A stretch of DNA of 64,000 nt from Bolinopsis microptera (Eukaryota; Ctenophora; Tentaculata; Lobata; Bolinopsidae): positions 10,821,226-10,885,225 of the forward strand of contig NC_087074.1 in assembly GCF_026151205.1 (NCBI RefSeq), read 5' to 3'. Position 1 is the stretch's first letter. Each line of letters begins with the position of its first letter. Positions 1 through 10,521 of this stretch are shown here, one piece after another. The notes below the pieces were generated by a model, which was not told the DNA's origin, searched no databases, and saw nothing but the letters and a program-made list of their open reading frames with translations. The position numbers and the translations under genes are program-made.

Positions 1-1096
1 ATGGTTGTGACAGTCATGGTCGGGAGCAATTTTGAAAATCTGTGCTCCGGATAAGAATTAAATAGCGTTTTTAATAAAGTTTACCTTTTTCCTCTTTTTT
101 GATTTCTTTTTTGATTTCTTTTCTTTCTTTGAAGATCGTGGATCTTCACTGAATTTTCTAGGAGCTTCTGTGAATGTTCGTTTTCGTGGGGGTGAAGCAT
201 CTGGATTAAAGTGTATTATAAGTATGATAAGTGTAGTGCCTCGGCACAGAGTGGCTTAGGGTTACCGAAAAGGAGATAAGCACCTCAGACCATCCCAACT
301 TGTGGGAGAGACCTGTCCTTGTATCTTTGTATCTTTTGTAAGTATGATCTTACATAAGCTAATAATTTCCTAGATGTAAAAAACGCGATCGATGAAGTAT
401 AAAAGTCACTGAGGTACAAGGTACATAATAAAACAAGATACAACACCATTCTCACCTGAATCTGACCCGCTGGAACTTTCTGACGACTTCTTATTTAGTC
501 TGGGAGGTGAGTTGTCGGAGTCTGAATCATGTCGACCTCGTCCGGAATTAACTGCAGCACTGATCAGAATTTGATTACCATGAATTTTGAATACGAAAAT
601 ATTTGAGCAATATTGCTGGAGCCAATAATAACACAAAAAAGGTTGAAATGACTGCTGAAATAAGATAGTTTTGTTTACCCGTTGCCCCCCTGGTTGCTGC
701 CTGTGGGAATGTTTGAGAATCCCACAGTTGTGAAGCTAGATGATGGTTTCTTCCACTTTGAATTTCCCGATCTTGCAACAGGGGCGATAAACTGAAAAGA
801 TTCAAATTTGTTCAAAATATTATCAAGTTTATGTTCACATTCACAAAAACCGCGCAAGGTACGAGATTCAGATTTCAGACCCTGTGAATTAATCATTAAA
901 AGCTGTGAGGACCTACCTGAGGTGCATCCTCCCCATACTCCTCATCTGCACGTGATCCTGCTTGTATCTGGTTCATGGACACCTCGTTATCAATTATTGT
1001 CATGTTGCCCCCTGTACTATGTCGAGCGTTTCGGGCCTTCTTGCGAGCTTGAGCCGACTCGGACATGTACTTGCGGAATATCTCCTCTTGAGACAT
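1..1096 (-). CDS. BUD13: BUD13-like pre-mRNA splicing factor, 5' part (runs off left edge)
   Basis: BUD13 is a subunit of the nuclear RES complex, which aids splicing and pre-mRNA retention. Exons on the minus strand are 917-1096 (ATG at 1096), 679-791, 456-559, 85-200 and probably 1-39. Phases agree across the first four junctions and all introns are GT-AG. The N-terminus has a 'MTIIDNEVSMNQI' stretch like the start of BUD13, then an 'SGNSKWKK' segment, then the family's low-complexity signature 'RHDSDSDNSPPRL' and 'DASPPRKR', ending in a lysine-rich tract. The conserved C-terminal half lies outside the window. An acceptor-like TTTTCAG lies 5 nt before the ATG. The exon at 1-39 is the least certain part. 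The assignment rests on motif order rather than full-length alignment; another RS/SPP-rich nuclear protein is possible but less likely. Confidence 0.72.
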
Positions 1097-1101
1097 CGCC
1101 A

Positions 1102-2057
1102 CTGAAAAGGGCCCCAATTTTAATTACTAGGTAAGGAAATGAAGGGGAGAATGTTCGGCAGTCACAGACTTACAACAGCTTTATGCCGGGTTAGAACTAA
1201 AAGTTTTCATTTACCTTCCACAAGGTCGTGAGCGACACGATTTTTGAAACGGACGAATCCGAGTTAAACATGGGGACATAACATTTACCATTTCGTACCA
1301 TACGTTCATAACCTCATAACCATAACCTAGTACCATGACATTAAACATAAAGCGAGAACATAGCCATTCCATACACCATAACCTTAACATAGTAGCATTG
1401 CATTTCATAGCTTCATGGCCTAGACACGACATTTGGTCAATGTGAAACTTACTCTTTAGTTCGGCCTTCCTTCTCAAACCATCCTATGAAAATATGATAA
1501 AGTTAGTATCACATAATTCAAAATTAAAGTTAGTCATCAAATTTGTAGCAGAGACTCTACTGCCGTGCAGAAAGAAATAAAATAAACAATGAAGTAAGAT
1601 AGGAGGCGCGCGTAAAGCCGCGCACAGTATAGATTAAACTGGCTAATTTAATTTGATTATGCGAGGAGTAGTGCGTGCAACGTTTACAGTATCCTTAAAT
1701 TGAGACTGCCCCAAAATATAACATCAATTTTCGTGGATGGAGCAACAAAAAAACTAGAAATGAAAACAACGCCAAACACTTCAATAAGGCTGCACCTAAA
1801 TGTACAGGATAATCTCACAAAAAGTTTAAATTACACCCAAAATATGATACAAATTCAACACATAAAAGAAATTAAAACATTAGCTTAGTTATTTAAAGCC
1901 GTTGTTTTAATCAAGATTTCAAGACTAAATGCAACCAATAAAATACAAATTACTTCAAAAATCTCTGTTAACCATGAGTTTATATTAGGCGAAACAATCA
2001 AATTCAATAACCCACATAATATACAATTAGCTATAAAATGCATCAAAAACTTAACAC
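1102..2057. other. intergenic, no gene recognised
   Basis: Between the BUD13-like start and the GNPAT stop. About 1294-1400 holds irregular 'CATAAC'-type repeats. A minus-strand open frame at 1211-1477 has unconvincing composition and no clear splice context. A CpG-containing patch (GGCGCGCG) lies near 1605-1625. Nothing else supportable. Confidence 0.5.
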
Positions 2058-5000
2058 TTACAATTTAGATGTCATAGGATGAATCGTCAAAGCGAATTCC
2101 CTTATAGTATTAGAAAAGAGGAATGGGTCAACGCAAAAAACTTGAGTTTTGCCTTTATCAAGACTAACAAGTGACAGTTTAGCAAGAACAAGAATAGAGT
2201 TTTCGATGACATTAAGATTAATTGATTCCCCGTACAGATACGGTTCACAATACAAGACTGATATGTATGTTTGAATTCTTTTACACAGATTCTTCAAACT
2301 CTGACTATGCTGAAGTGTTCTAGGCATGTATGAAATACAAAACTGCCAAGAATCCATGTAAGTAATGAGGAAGGGATCGATCAATGAAACTAGGAAATCT
2401 TTTACTTCCATGTCTACAAATTTATAAACATTATCAGTTAGTTTCACTAAATCTAGGTTAATTAGTTGTTTAGTTGCTTTGTCGAAGTCAGCCGGAGCTG
2501 AGTCGGGCATGAAAACGAATTCGTACTGCATGATGTCACGCAGTCTCTGATACTGTTCCAGGGTTCGTTCCTTTGATTTGGGGTGGAAAAGTATTTTAGC
2601 AAGCATTGCCACGTGTATTAGGCTGTGCATAAACTCGTTACGTCTCCTCCCCAAGCTGAATGGTGGATGTTTATCAAAATCTGATTTAGTCGAGCACTTT
2701 TATTAAAATATGGCAAAATATCAAGAGATGGTCTTTAATGATAACTGATGGTCAAAGTGTTAGGGTGTCGAACACAAAATTTTCTTCGAATCACGACGAC
2801 ACGATCTTTAGATTACATAAGTCGATAAAAAAGGAACTAATGATAAACGAACCTGATAAGAGAATTGCACTGCTTAAACACAGAACTACTGAGATAAACA
2901 GCAGTGGGAGGGGTTTTGTGAACGATCACGTGACCTTCTTCACAGTACACAACAGGAGACAACATCCTAATCACGTGATCCATGCAGCTTTGTTTCCTGT
3001 CCCAGACGAGGTTACAACCCATCTTTATCAGCAGGTCACATGCCCACATAAGTTCACTTTCTGCCTGCACGGAGAAGAAATAGATCAACTTGGTGGTCAA
3101 AAAGAGATTACCGTATATACCACATTCACTATCAAGACATTAGTGCTTCATCTGACACGTTTATCTAAGAGAACTGAAAAACAAAACTTTAAAAACTAAC
3201 CTTGCACAAGTCCAGACTCCAGACCTTCTTCTTTATATGTAGGAGCAACACAGCAGCTAGAACAGAACAAGGAAACACGACAGCGTTAGCCTGTTGTTCT
3301 AGAAGTATACGGTACGCCAACTCGTTGACAAATGTACGCTCGTGAGGGTGTACTGAGGGTATAATAGCACGTGGTACAACTGCTCTCAGCTTCCTGTCCA
3401 CCTGGGGTTACAGAGTATTGAATGTTAGTATTACCGAGTAGAGTGAGATGCACACATCTTCGTTTCAAGTATGTTATATATAGTATTGGCTATGCCCCGC
3501 TTACTAGTTTAGCTCTTTCTAGTCCCCTGCTACACGGCATGTAAACAGGGATTGGCTAGTTAGAGGCGGTCCGTGTAGGCCTTACACTGTGCTTTCAGCA
3601 ATACTCATACATATGAATTCAAATAACTTCTGTTTTTCTGAGTAGCTTGGTTTCGACTAAGTGTAGTTTTGGATATTTTTCACTAGACACACACACCCCC
3701 TTTGCGGTACTAACTGTTTTTTTGGATAATACCTAAGACACCCACCCCTTTTGCTGCCTTTTGCGGTACTAACTGTCGAAAAATCGTGGTACTAACTGTT
3801 TTTTGGTATATAGAATAAGATACCCACCCAGAAATTGCTTTTTTTTTAAAGAGCTCATTTAAACTTTAAAGGAAGACTTAACAAAATTTTAAAAATTAAA
3901 AAAAAACCCAATAAAAACCTCAAAATCCATTCCCAAAATTGAAATTTGAGGTAAAATGGGTTTTTTTGGGGTTAGACACCCCCTTTAGTACCATACATTC
4001 TAACTGTTTTTCTGGAAAATAGGCAGTAGACCCACCAGTTAGTACCATGTACTAACTGTGTTTTTGGGAGAAAAAATGACCCACCCACCAACGTGACGTC
4101 CGGCACTAAGTGTATGATCCCCCCCCCCCCCCCCCCCCCCCCCCCCGTTGCTTTACTAATAAACTATTTATAGGTTGACAAAAACGATGCTAAATATGGA
4201 ATATTGTATGAATTTAGACCTCTTAACGTTAGAAGATCTCCAATCATAGAAATGACTGTAATGTAAAATCACCTTTCCAACCGCTGCTTCGTAGACCGAT
4301 ATAATCTGCCCAGCTTTAACATGGATTCTACCGTAGTTGTTATCAAGTATAGCTCTAGCTTTAATCAGACCAGTGGTACTCTCCTTTGGTTTGGGTATAC
4401 CCATCATCTCTCTGACATGTAGGTTCTCCTCCACTGTTTTCTCGTAGCTCAATGTTATGGGACAGATAGCCACGTCTGAGACTCTGGCGTCAAAGAATGG
4501 TTCCAGGGCGATAGTCAGCATACCAAACTTGGGCTGCAAGCTTTTACCTACGAGAAGGAATTTAAATATTTTGTAAGCTATGATGTTACATTTATAATGT
4601 TAAGATATATCAATCGAGAAATTGTTTGTTAAGAGTTTTTAAGTACTGAAATTCTCTGCAAGCTTAACACATTTAGCTTGAACACCAAAACAATCACAAA
4701 AACTAAACTTAAAAACAAATAAATGATTATAAACGTGCAGTACTTTAACTACTCTAAAATGTGACAATACCACGTGACAATTGCAATACCACGAGACAAT
4801 ACCACGTGACAATACCACGTGACAATACCACGTGACCTACCTGTTCTACTGCGAGTACCCTCTATAAAGAACTCAACAGGTGCATCGCCGTTAATGATGT
4901 GTGTTTGAGTGTACTCCGTGAACAGAGCCCAGTACAGCTTATCTTTACCAAATGAGCGGCGGATGAAGTATGCGCCACAGCGCCGCAGTAGCATTCCTAC

Positions 5001-6161
5001 CCCCTTCATGAACATGAAGTCCTGGCAAACACAGAGTTAATTTATAAAATATGCGACAAGTAAAACAAAGGATGACACAGAAATGTAAAACTAACCTCAG
5101 ACAATTTTCACGTGGCAAGAAACTGAATAGTAAATAATAACTAATTAATGAATAAACCAAATAATTAATTAATAAACCCACCTGGCCAGCAGCAATAACA
5201 GGAGTCTTGATATCGTAACTATAGAGTAACCACGTGACCAGTATAAAGTCCAGGTAGGACCGGTGAGTGGGTATGAGGAGTAGAGGTTTCTGAGAACTTA
5301 GTCTTCTTAGTTCTTTTATACCTTCTGTGTGAACTGTTACGTCTGTTATTATCTGCTTGAAAACCTGAAGTTTTGTTAGATCTATATAAGTTAAATTTAT
5401 AAAGTTATAATTAAATTCAGTGAATAGTACTACCATTAATTACAAAACAGATTAATGTATTAAAAAAGTTTATAAAATTTTGAATTTAATCTAGACGTAT
5501 TACTCTCAAATCTTACAAACAAACTCATTACACCTTTCTAATGAGACCGCCAAGGAATCTAAGGATAGTCATGCTGAACTCATGTCCCATCTCCTCCAGG
5601 ATATCTGTAGCTTCCTTATCTAGCTGATCCTTTGATCTCCCTGTCTCTTTACACAACATGGAGATAACACGTCGCACCCTGTTAGATTGTAGCACTTCCT
5701 CTCGTATCATACTGGGAACTCTGGCAATAATAACGAGTGATTGGGAGAAATTGTAGGTAAGTTCATATTAGAACGAACATTTATGGAGATAATTTTATTT
5801 TGTTCTATGTAATTACGTTACTATCAACAAACTCGATTGTAATGTTACTTCCATAACACTACAACTTACAACCCACACATTCATATACAAATCACACTAT
5901 CTACCTGTATCGAACGTAGGTGTATCTGGGAGGTCTGTAGTCCTTCAAGGACCACTTTATTTCACTCTTGTAACCATGGATAAGCAAGTTCTCAACTTCA
6001 CCTCCCTCTCCCTCATCTTCTAAACTAACTGTCAGATCCGACTCTTCTAGAAGATCCTCCGGGAGGGCTGCTGCTATCTGATCAACATCACATTCCTCCC
6101 TGCATTCTTCAGATAGTTGTTTCAGTACCACAGAAAGGTCGGCGCTGCTTGCACCTGACAT
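2058..6161 (-). CDS. GNPAT: Glyceronephosphate O-acyltransferase (DHAP acyltransferase), peroxisomal, complete
   Basis: Acylates dihydroxyacetone phosphate, the first step of ether-lipid (plasmalogen) synthesis, on the inner face of the peroxisome. Eight minus-strand exons join in phase: 5905-6161, 5534-5720, 5182-5364, 4841-5021, 4273-4547, 3201-3401, 2853-3064, 2058-2655, giving 697 residues (human protein 680). The acyltransferase motif HRSYLD is at residues 182-187 and the phosphate-binding motif EGTRSR at 263-268. The downstream '[12 protein letters not shown]' stretch is typical of the family. The last three residues are SKL, a canonical type 1 peroxisome signal, which favours GNPAT over the mitochondrial glycerol-3-phosphate acyltransferase. 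An acceptor-like AATCAG lies 9 nt before the ATG. The donor of exon 2853-3064 (CAG|GTTCGT) is weak. Two introns carry minisatellite-like sequence. Confidence 0.96.
3700..4146. repeat. degenerate intronic repeat with poly(C) tract
   Basis: Within a GNPAT intron (3402-4272). Diverged copies of a 'GGTACTAACTGTTTTTTGG' motif alternate with 'ACCCACC' patches, about five copies between 3706 and 4090. A run of 28 C follows at 4119-4146. Confidence 0.7.
4761..4838 (-). repeat. short tandem repeat carrying CACGTG, starting at a GNPAT splice donor
   Basis: Units of about 14 bp (minus strand GTCACGTGGTATT) are repeated five to six times. The array starts a few bases inside the intron that follows exon 4841-5021. 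Most units contain the palindromic E-box core CACGTG; one has a CTCGTG variant. Confidence 0.85.
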
Positions 6162-6170
6162 GACATAGCC

Positions 6171-6970
6171 CTGATTTAGCTGGTTTGTTAGAATTAACAG
6201 TGATTTTAAATATATCAGTACATAGTATTTGGGTTTTGATGTGATCTTTAAAAGCAGAAATGTGGGAATATATGAAGAATATGGATTATGGAGAAAGAAT
6301 TCATGCCGTAACATCAAAATAAAGACAATTTAGTTAAACCACTATTTAGAATTCATTCAAGTTTCATGAGGAGGAGTAGAAACGTCATAGCTCCATTAAG
6401 CTGGTACTGGCGGATTAAATATTGTATCTTAATTCTTAGAAATGTTGGAACTATCCTATGAGCCCGACACAATAATTTCAATTCAATATCTAGTAGTCTT
6501 GGTGAAATTCCAATATCACGTATTGGACTAGTATTATGGTTAAGGTTAAGCGAAAATAGCACGAAATAGCAGAATTTTACTATCGTGTCGTGCTTATTCG
6601 ATACTGCCGAAAGATTGATCAGATCAAATTAAAATTAAATGCAGAGAGAGCTTAAGCTCAACGGTTGTTAATAATGAATAGTTTTCTTGAAATACATACT
6701 TTGTATGTTTTTAAGTTCCCTTTTCTTTACTGGCCATAATAAACTGTTAGAGCATGTCCAATCCACAAATGTAGATCACAAAATAATCTTAATAGTGTTT
6801 AAAAGCAAGTTAACATGATATTATGCCTAATTAAGAAAGTAAAAAATAAAACCTTCAGAACTTTTAAGATAGAATCATGATTAAAAGCTATAAAATAGGT
6901 CGGTATATTCTAAAAATGACTCAGTAAAAATGACTTAGATGATAAAAACTTAAATAGATCAGCAAACTCC
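6171..6970. other. intergenic, no gene recognised
   Basis: AT-rich spacer between the GNPAT start and the NERD-helicase stop. Short open frames here show no recognisable domain. It probably holds the 3' UTR of the upstream gene and the GNPAT promoter, but no element can be pinpointed. Confidence 0.5.
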
Positions 6971-9607
6971 TTATAATACTAACCACTCTGTAAAGCTCAA
7001 CTCAGACATGGGCGATATCTCTACTTCCTCAGTAACAAAATTAACAGTACCAGAAGAAACTGACTCTATTTCAGAGAGGAGGTTAAAGAAAGACACATTA
7101 CTATCTTGATCTAGACTTCCACTAACGTTTATTACAGCAGAAAAGTGAACTGTAGCACGAGACAGGGTTAGATAGAAGGCTGTTAGAAATTCCAACTGAC
7201 CGATAGAAAAGTCTGTCGTCGAATGTAAATCAATATCGTATCCCAGAAGAGCTACAACAACTGGCCATTCTAGTGAATGACAAGAAAATGGGTCTCTAAT
7301 CATGACATTGACCTCCTCAGATCTCCAAAATCCAGTTTCATTGAGGACATCGAGTATTGTATTTTCATACTGTCTCTGATCTAGTGTGCACAAAATGGCG
7401 ATTTCAGTCGGTTTAAAGACTGATCTGTTGTTTTCTGCAACTTTCAACAGTTCATTTGTCAACAAGATCTTAAGTTTGTTTGCGTCGACTTTAAAGCCAT
7501 CTGATTTGACAATAAAAATTTTAGGCTTGGTACCTCTGATAAAGTGTCCTGATTCAACTTCTTCAACAAAGCTTGTTCCAAACTCATTTACAGTATGTGA
7601 AAAGTTGAAGTATTTTCTCCTGATTAAATGAGATATTTCAGAGATTTCACGAGAATTACGAAAGTTTATTGATAAAACTTTCACCCGATCACTGATGACA
7701 GAAAATATTTCCGCAAAAGATGTCGATTTTAAGAAATTCTGATCAATCTGTTGTACGATGTCGCTGGCTATCCAAACAGAGCAGTCGTTATCTTTAGAGA
7801 GATTTTTCAGTTTCCTGATAGGTTCTTCGATATTAGGAAAATTATTGTCGATGGGTTCCAAAACTTGAGCTAAATACGAATGCAGACAACCAACTTGAAA
7901 GTCATCAAAAAATACAAAATACGATCCACCAATATTACAAAGTTCACTAATCATTCTGATGGCATCAAGGTGGTTCTTTTGGTGGCGTTTTGATTTGTAT
8001 GGAGGCGTGCCAGAATTTAATAGAATAACATTATTCGAACACTCCTTTATCATGGATGCTCTGTTTCTATAATCAATGTCCCGAGATTCCACTTCCGACC
8101 AATGTTCCAGACTCATAGTTCCACACAAACCAGGCTTTATGCCGTTCAAAAGGTGACAATAATTTTCGTAACTAGATGCACATGATTCCAAATAATCTGG
8201 AACCATGATTATAACTTTATCTTTCCTATCATTGGTGTTAAGGGCAATTTGCAGTATTTTACCAAGCATAACAATGGATTTGCCTGAACCGGCAGAGCCA
8301 TCTATCCAAACAAACTTGTCGTCACAGTCGAGTATTTCAATCTGTTGTTTTGAAAGACATTTAATGTTGAGATGAGCCCTAAGCAATTCAGGTGCATCAA
8401 TTATTCTAGGATTTGAAGGATATTTCCTAATCTTCCTTTTCTTGCATGCCATCTTTTTTCCAGAGTTTGCTTTTTGCTTCAATCTTTCCTGATCAACGGC
8501 TCGCCTGGTCACAAGAGCTCCTCTTAGTTTTTCGTCAATGCCCATAACACGGTTTTTCAAGCTGCAAGATTCAATATCATACCTATTATCTATATCAAAA
8601 CAACAAACACCTAGGAGAACTTCTTTTAGAAGACTTAAATCCAACTCGACCCTACTCAAATTTTGTGTTACTTTTAAGTCAAACCATGGGTTAAAACTAT
8701 CTAAATCATCACTAAACACCAAACTATTGCGGAATATTTTTGAGCTGTCACTCTCTTCCCCGATTAAGGGGATGCATTCTTCATAACATAAGTTACTGAA
8801 GACAATAAATTTCAGAATCTGAACATCATTACAGACACCCTTAATGAACTCCTCGATTCTTTTGATTTGTCTCAATGCATCTTCACAAGATCCTTGAAAT
8901 CGTACTGCATTGTAGGGATCAGACTTGTCTGTAAAATGGAGACCCTTAACCTCGAATAATGCAACATAATTATCCCCTATCAGAATAAAATCACATTCGC
9001 CTTCCACTTCCTTAGACACTTTATGACAAGGATGAGGTTTTATGTCCTTTGAACATTTCATATTTGAGCAAAAATGATTTGGCAAAAAAGCTGAACATTG
9101 GTCGTGAGTATATTCTACTCCATGAAAGACCAAAGCAGGTTCCGGCAGATCTTCCAAATGTCTATATAGCTTCACTTCCGCCTCATAGCCATCTTGGAGT
9201 TCTTTTTCTGCTAAATTTAGCCCCTCTAATGTCATGCCATCTGGAAATTTATCAATGAAGGTTGAATTAGGGATTGGCGGTATCATGGTTGGTCTAACTT
9301 TAAGAAAGTTCCCTTTGTGATGTAACGTCTTTTCAAAGATACTTTTACCAACATTCTCGATCCTACTCCGGAGACCTAACAGTTTCTTACTTGTTGGCTT
9401 CTTCGTATTATCTGCTAACTTCAGCTCGTAAAGTTTCCTGACCGTTTCATCTTCAACTTCAATACTATCTGTTCTCTTATTTTCCGAAGAGTTTGCGTCA
9501 GTTGTTTCCTCAGTTTCTGCTGATTCACACTGTGATGGTTCACTCACTTCATCCTGTTCATCAGATGTGCCTGGTTGTTCATTATTGTACTTTTCTCTCC
9601 AAGTCAT
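6971..9607 (-). CDS. Intronless NERD-nuclease / SF1-type helicase-like protein
   Basis: 878 residues in one exon, ATG at 9607 with an in-frame TGA 24 nt upstream. Residues 1-60 are acidic and probably disordered. A NERD-like (nuclease-related, PD-(D/E)xK fold) domain covers about 135-300: E143 in 'GYEAEVKLY', D206 in 'CDFILIG', and E219/K221 in 'ALFEVKG', the expected D...ExK spacing. After a basic linker (around 385-400) comes a P-loop ATPase: 'LSKQQIEIL' (Q-like motif, about 419), Walker A GSAGSGKS at 437-444, Walker B YFVFFDDF at 563-570, 'INFRNS' near 645, and a terminal 'LTLSRATVH' resembling UvrD/DUF2075 motif VI. NERD-helicase fusions are best known from prokaryotes. Cellular role unknown; nucleic-acid processing or defence is inference. 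Lack of introns among intron-rich neighbours is notable. A pyrimidine-rich CTCCCTTAG acceptor lies 102 nt before the ATG. Confidence 0.8.
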   Translation of the reverse strand: MTWREKYNNEQPGTSDEQDEVSEPSQCESAETEETTDANSSENKRTDSIEVEDETVRKLYELKLADNTKKPTSKKLLGLRSRIENVGKSIFEKTLHHKGNFLKVRPTMIPPIPNSTFIDKFPDGMTLEGLNLAEKELQDGYEAEVKLYRHLEDLPEPALVFHGVEYTHDQCSAFLPNHFCSNMKCSKDIKPHPCHKVSKEVEGECDFILIGDNYVALFEVKGLHFTDKSDPYNAVRFQGSCEDALRQIKRIEEFIKGVCNDVQILKFIVFSNLCYEECIPLIGEESDSSKIFRNSLVFSDDLDSFNPWFDLKVTQNLSRVELDLSLLKEVLLGVCCFDIDNRYDIESCSLKNRVMGIDEKLRGALVTRRAVDQERLKQKANSGKKMACKKRKIRKYPSNPRIIDAPELLRAHLNIKCLSKQQIEILDCDDKFVWIDGSAGSGKSIVMLGKILQIALNTNDRKDKVIIMVPDYLESCASSYENYCHLLNGIKPGLCGTMSLEHWSEVESRDIDYRNRASMIKECSNNVILLNSGTPPYKSKRHQKNHLDAIRMISELCNIGGSYFVFFDDFQVGCLHSYLAQVLEPIDNNFPNIEEPIRKLKNLSKDNDCSVWIASDIVQQIDQNFLKSTSFAEIFSVISDRVKVLSINFRNSREISEISHLIRRKYFNFSHTVNEFGTSFVEEVESGHFIRGTKPKIFIVKSDGFKVDANKLKILLTNELLKVAENNRSVFKPTEIAILCTLDQRQYENTILDVLNETGFWRSEEVNVMIRDPFSCHSLEWPVVVALLGYDIDLHSTTDFSIGQLEFLTAFYLTLSRATVHFSAVINVSGSLDQDSNVSFFNLLSEIESVSSGTVNFVTEEVEISPMSELSFTEWLVL

Positions 9608-10521
9608 TGTAACCTCACAAAATCTTGCTCAACAGCAAAGGCAATATCAGGAACAGTTTTGCAGCTTGGTGAATAGAGAACATATACATGGTTAGCTGTA
9701 ACTTGAAACCTAAGGGAGAGAAGAGGTTATAAACGTACAGTTATTACTTTTTTAGATGGAGAAGATTAGTATGTAAATATCCTGACTCGTGAAATTTACG
9801 TGTCAGTGATCACGTGTTAGAAAAAGCATGAATCACCACCCGGCCCACTTAAATAGTAGTAGATCTTATTAAAAATTGAGATTTAAAACGGATTTAATAA
9901 CGCTACAGCATTGAATTGAAACATTACCCTCTCGTGAAATGGGAATATTTAATAGTAATACATCAGTGTAATTAGTCTCAATAATTCACTATATTATAAA
10001 TTATATTATGACCATAAATTTATTCAAAACTCGAATTACCAAATCTTAATCCATGTGAAAGGCACACTTCAATAAGTATCATGTATCAATGTTTTTTGAA
10101 GTAACCTTAAAAGTAAATTTTGCTATGATATAATACAAACTATGAAACACAAATCTTCGTATTAAAGTTATAAGATAAGAACAATAACATATTATCAAAA
10201 TGAAGTTAACACTTTAATCACAATATATCGTGTGTTATTTAATGACACATCAGTCACCTGAGTTCTATTGGACATATTCATAATCACTATTTCTCCTCCA
10301 TTATAGAGCTAGAGCCTTGTCATGGCTTCATTTGTGATGGCTGTTACTTGGTTAGTGGTTACCAATATCACTTCACTCAACAGAGGTTGATGGCGCAGTT
10401 TTCAACGTTCAAGTATGTAGAATGATTGCTAAATTCTTAAGAATACTTTCACAGTAACATCTCATCACATCAGATCAACTAAGTACAGGGTTCACTGTAA
10501 AGAAGCAGATGTCACACAGGC
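9608..10521. other. intergenic, no gene recognised
   Basis: AT-rich spacer between the NERD-helicase start and the GATAD1 stop. No supportable coding sequence, RNA gene or repeat seen. Confidence 0.5.

Noticed and set aside
1211-1477. Possible additional 3' exon of GNPAT after a GTAAGT near 2050
   Set aside because: The GNPAT frame ends in SKL-stop, a complete peroxisomal signal, so splicing onward is unnecessary.
2837-3199. 153-codon plus-strand frame opposite GNPAT
   Set aside because: Shadow of GNPAT exon 2853-3064, which has conserved sequence and matching splice phases.
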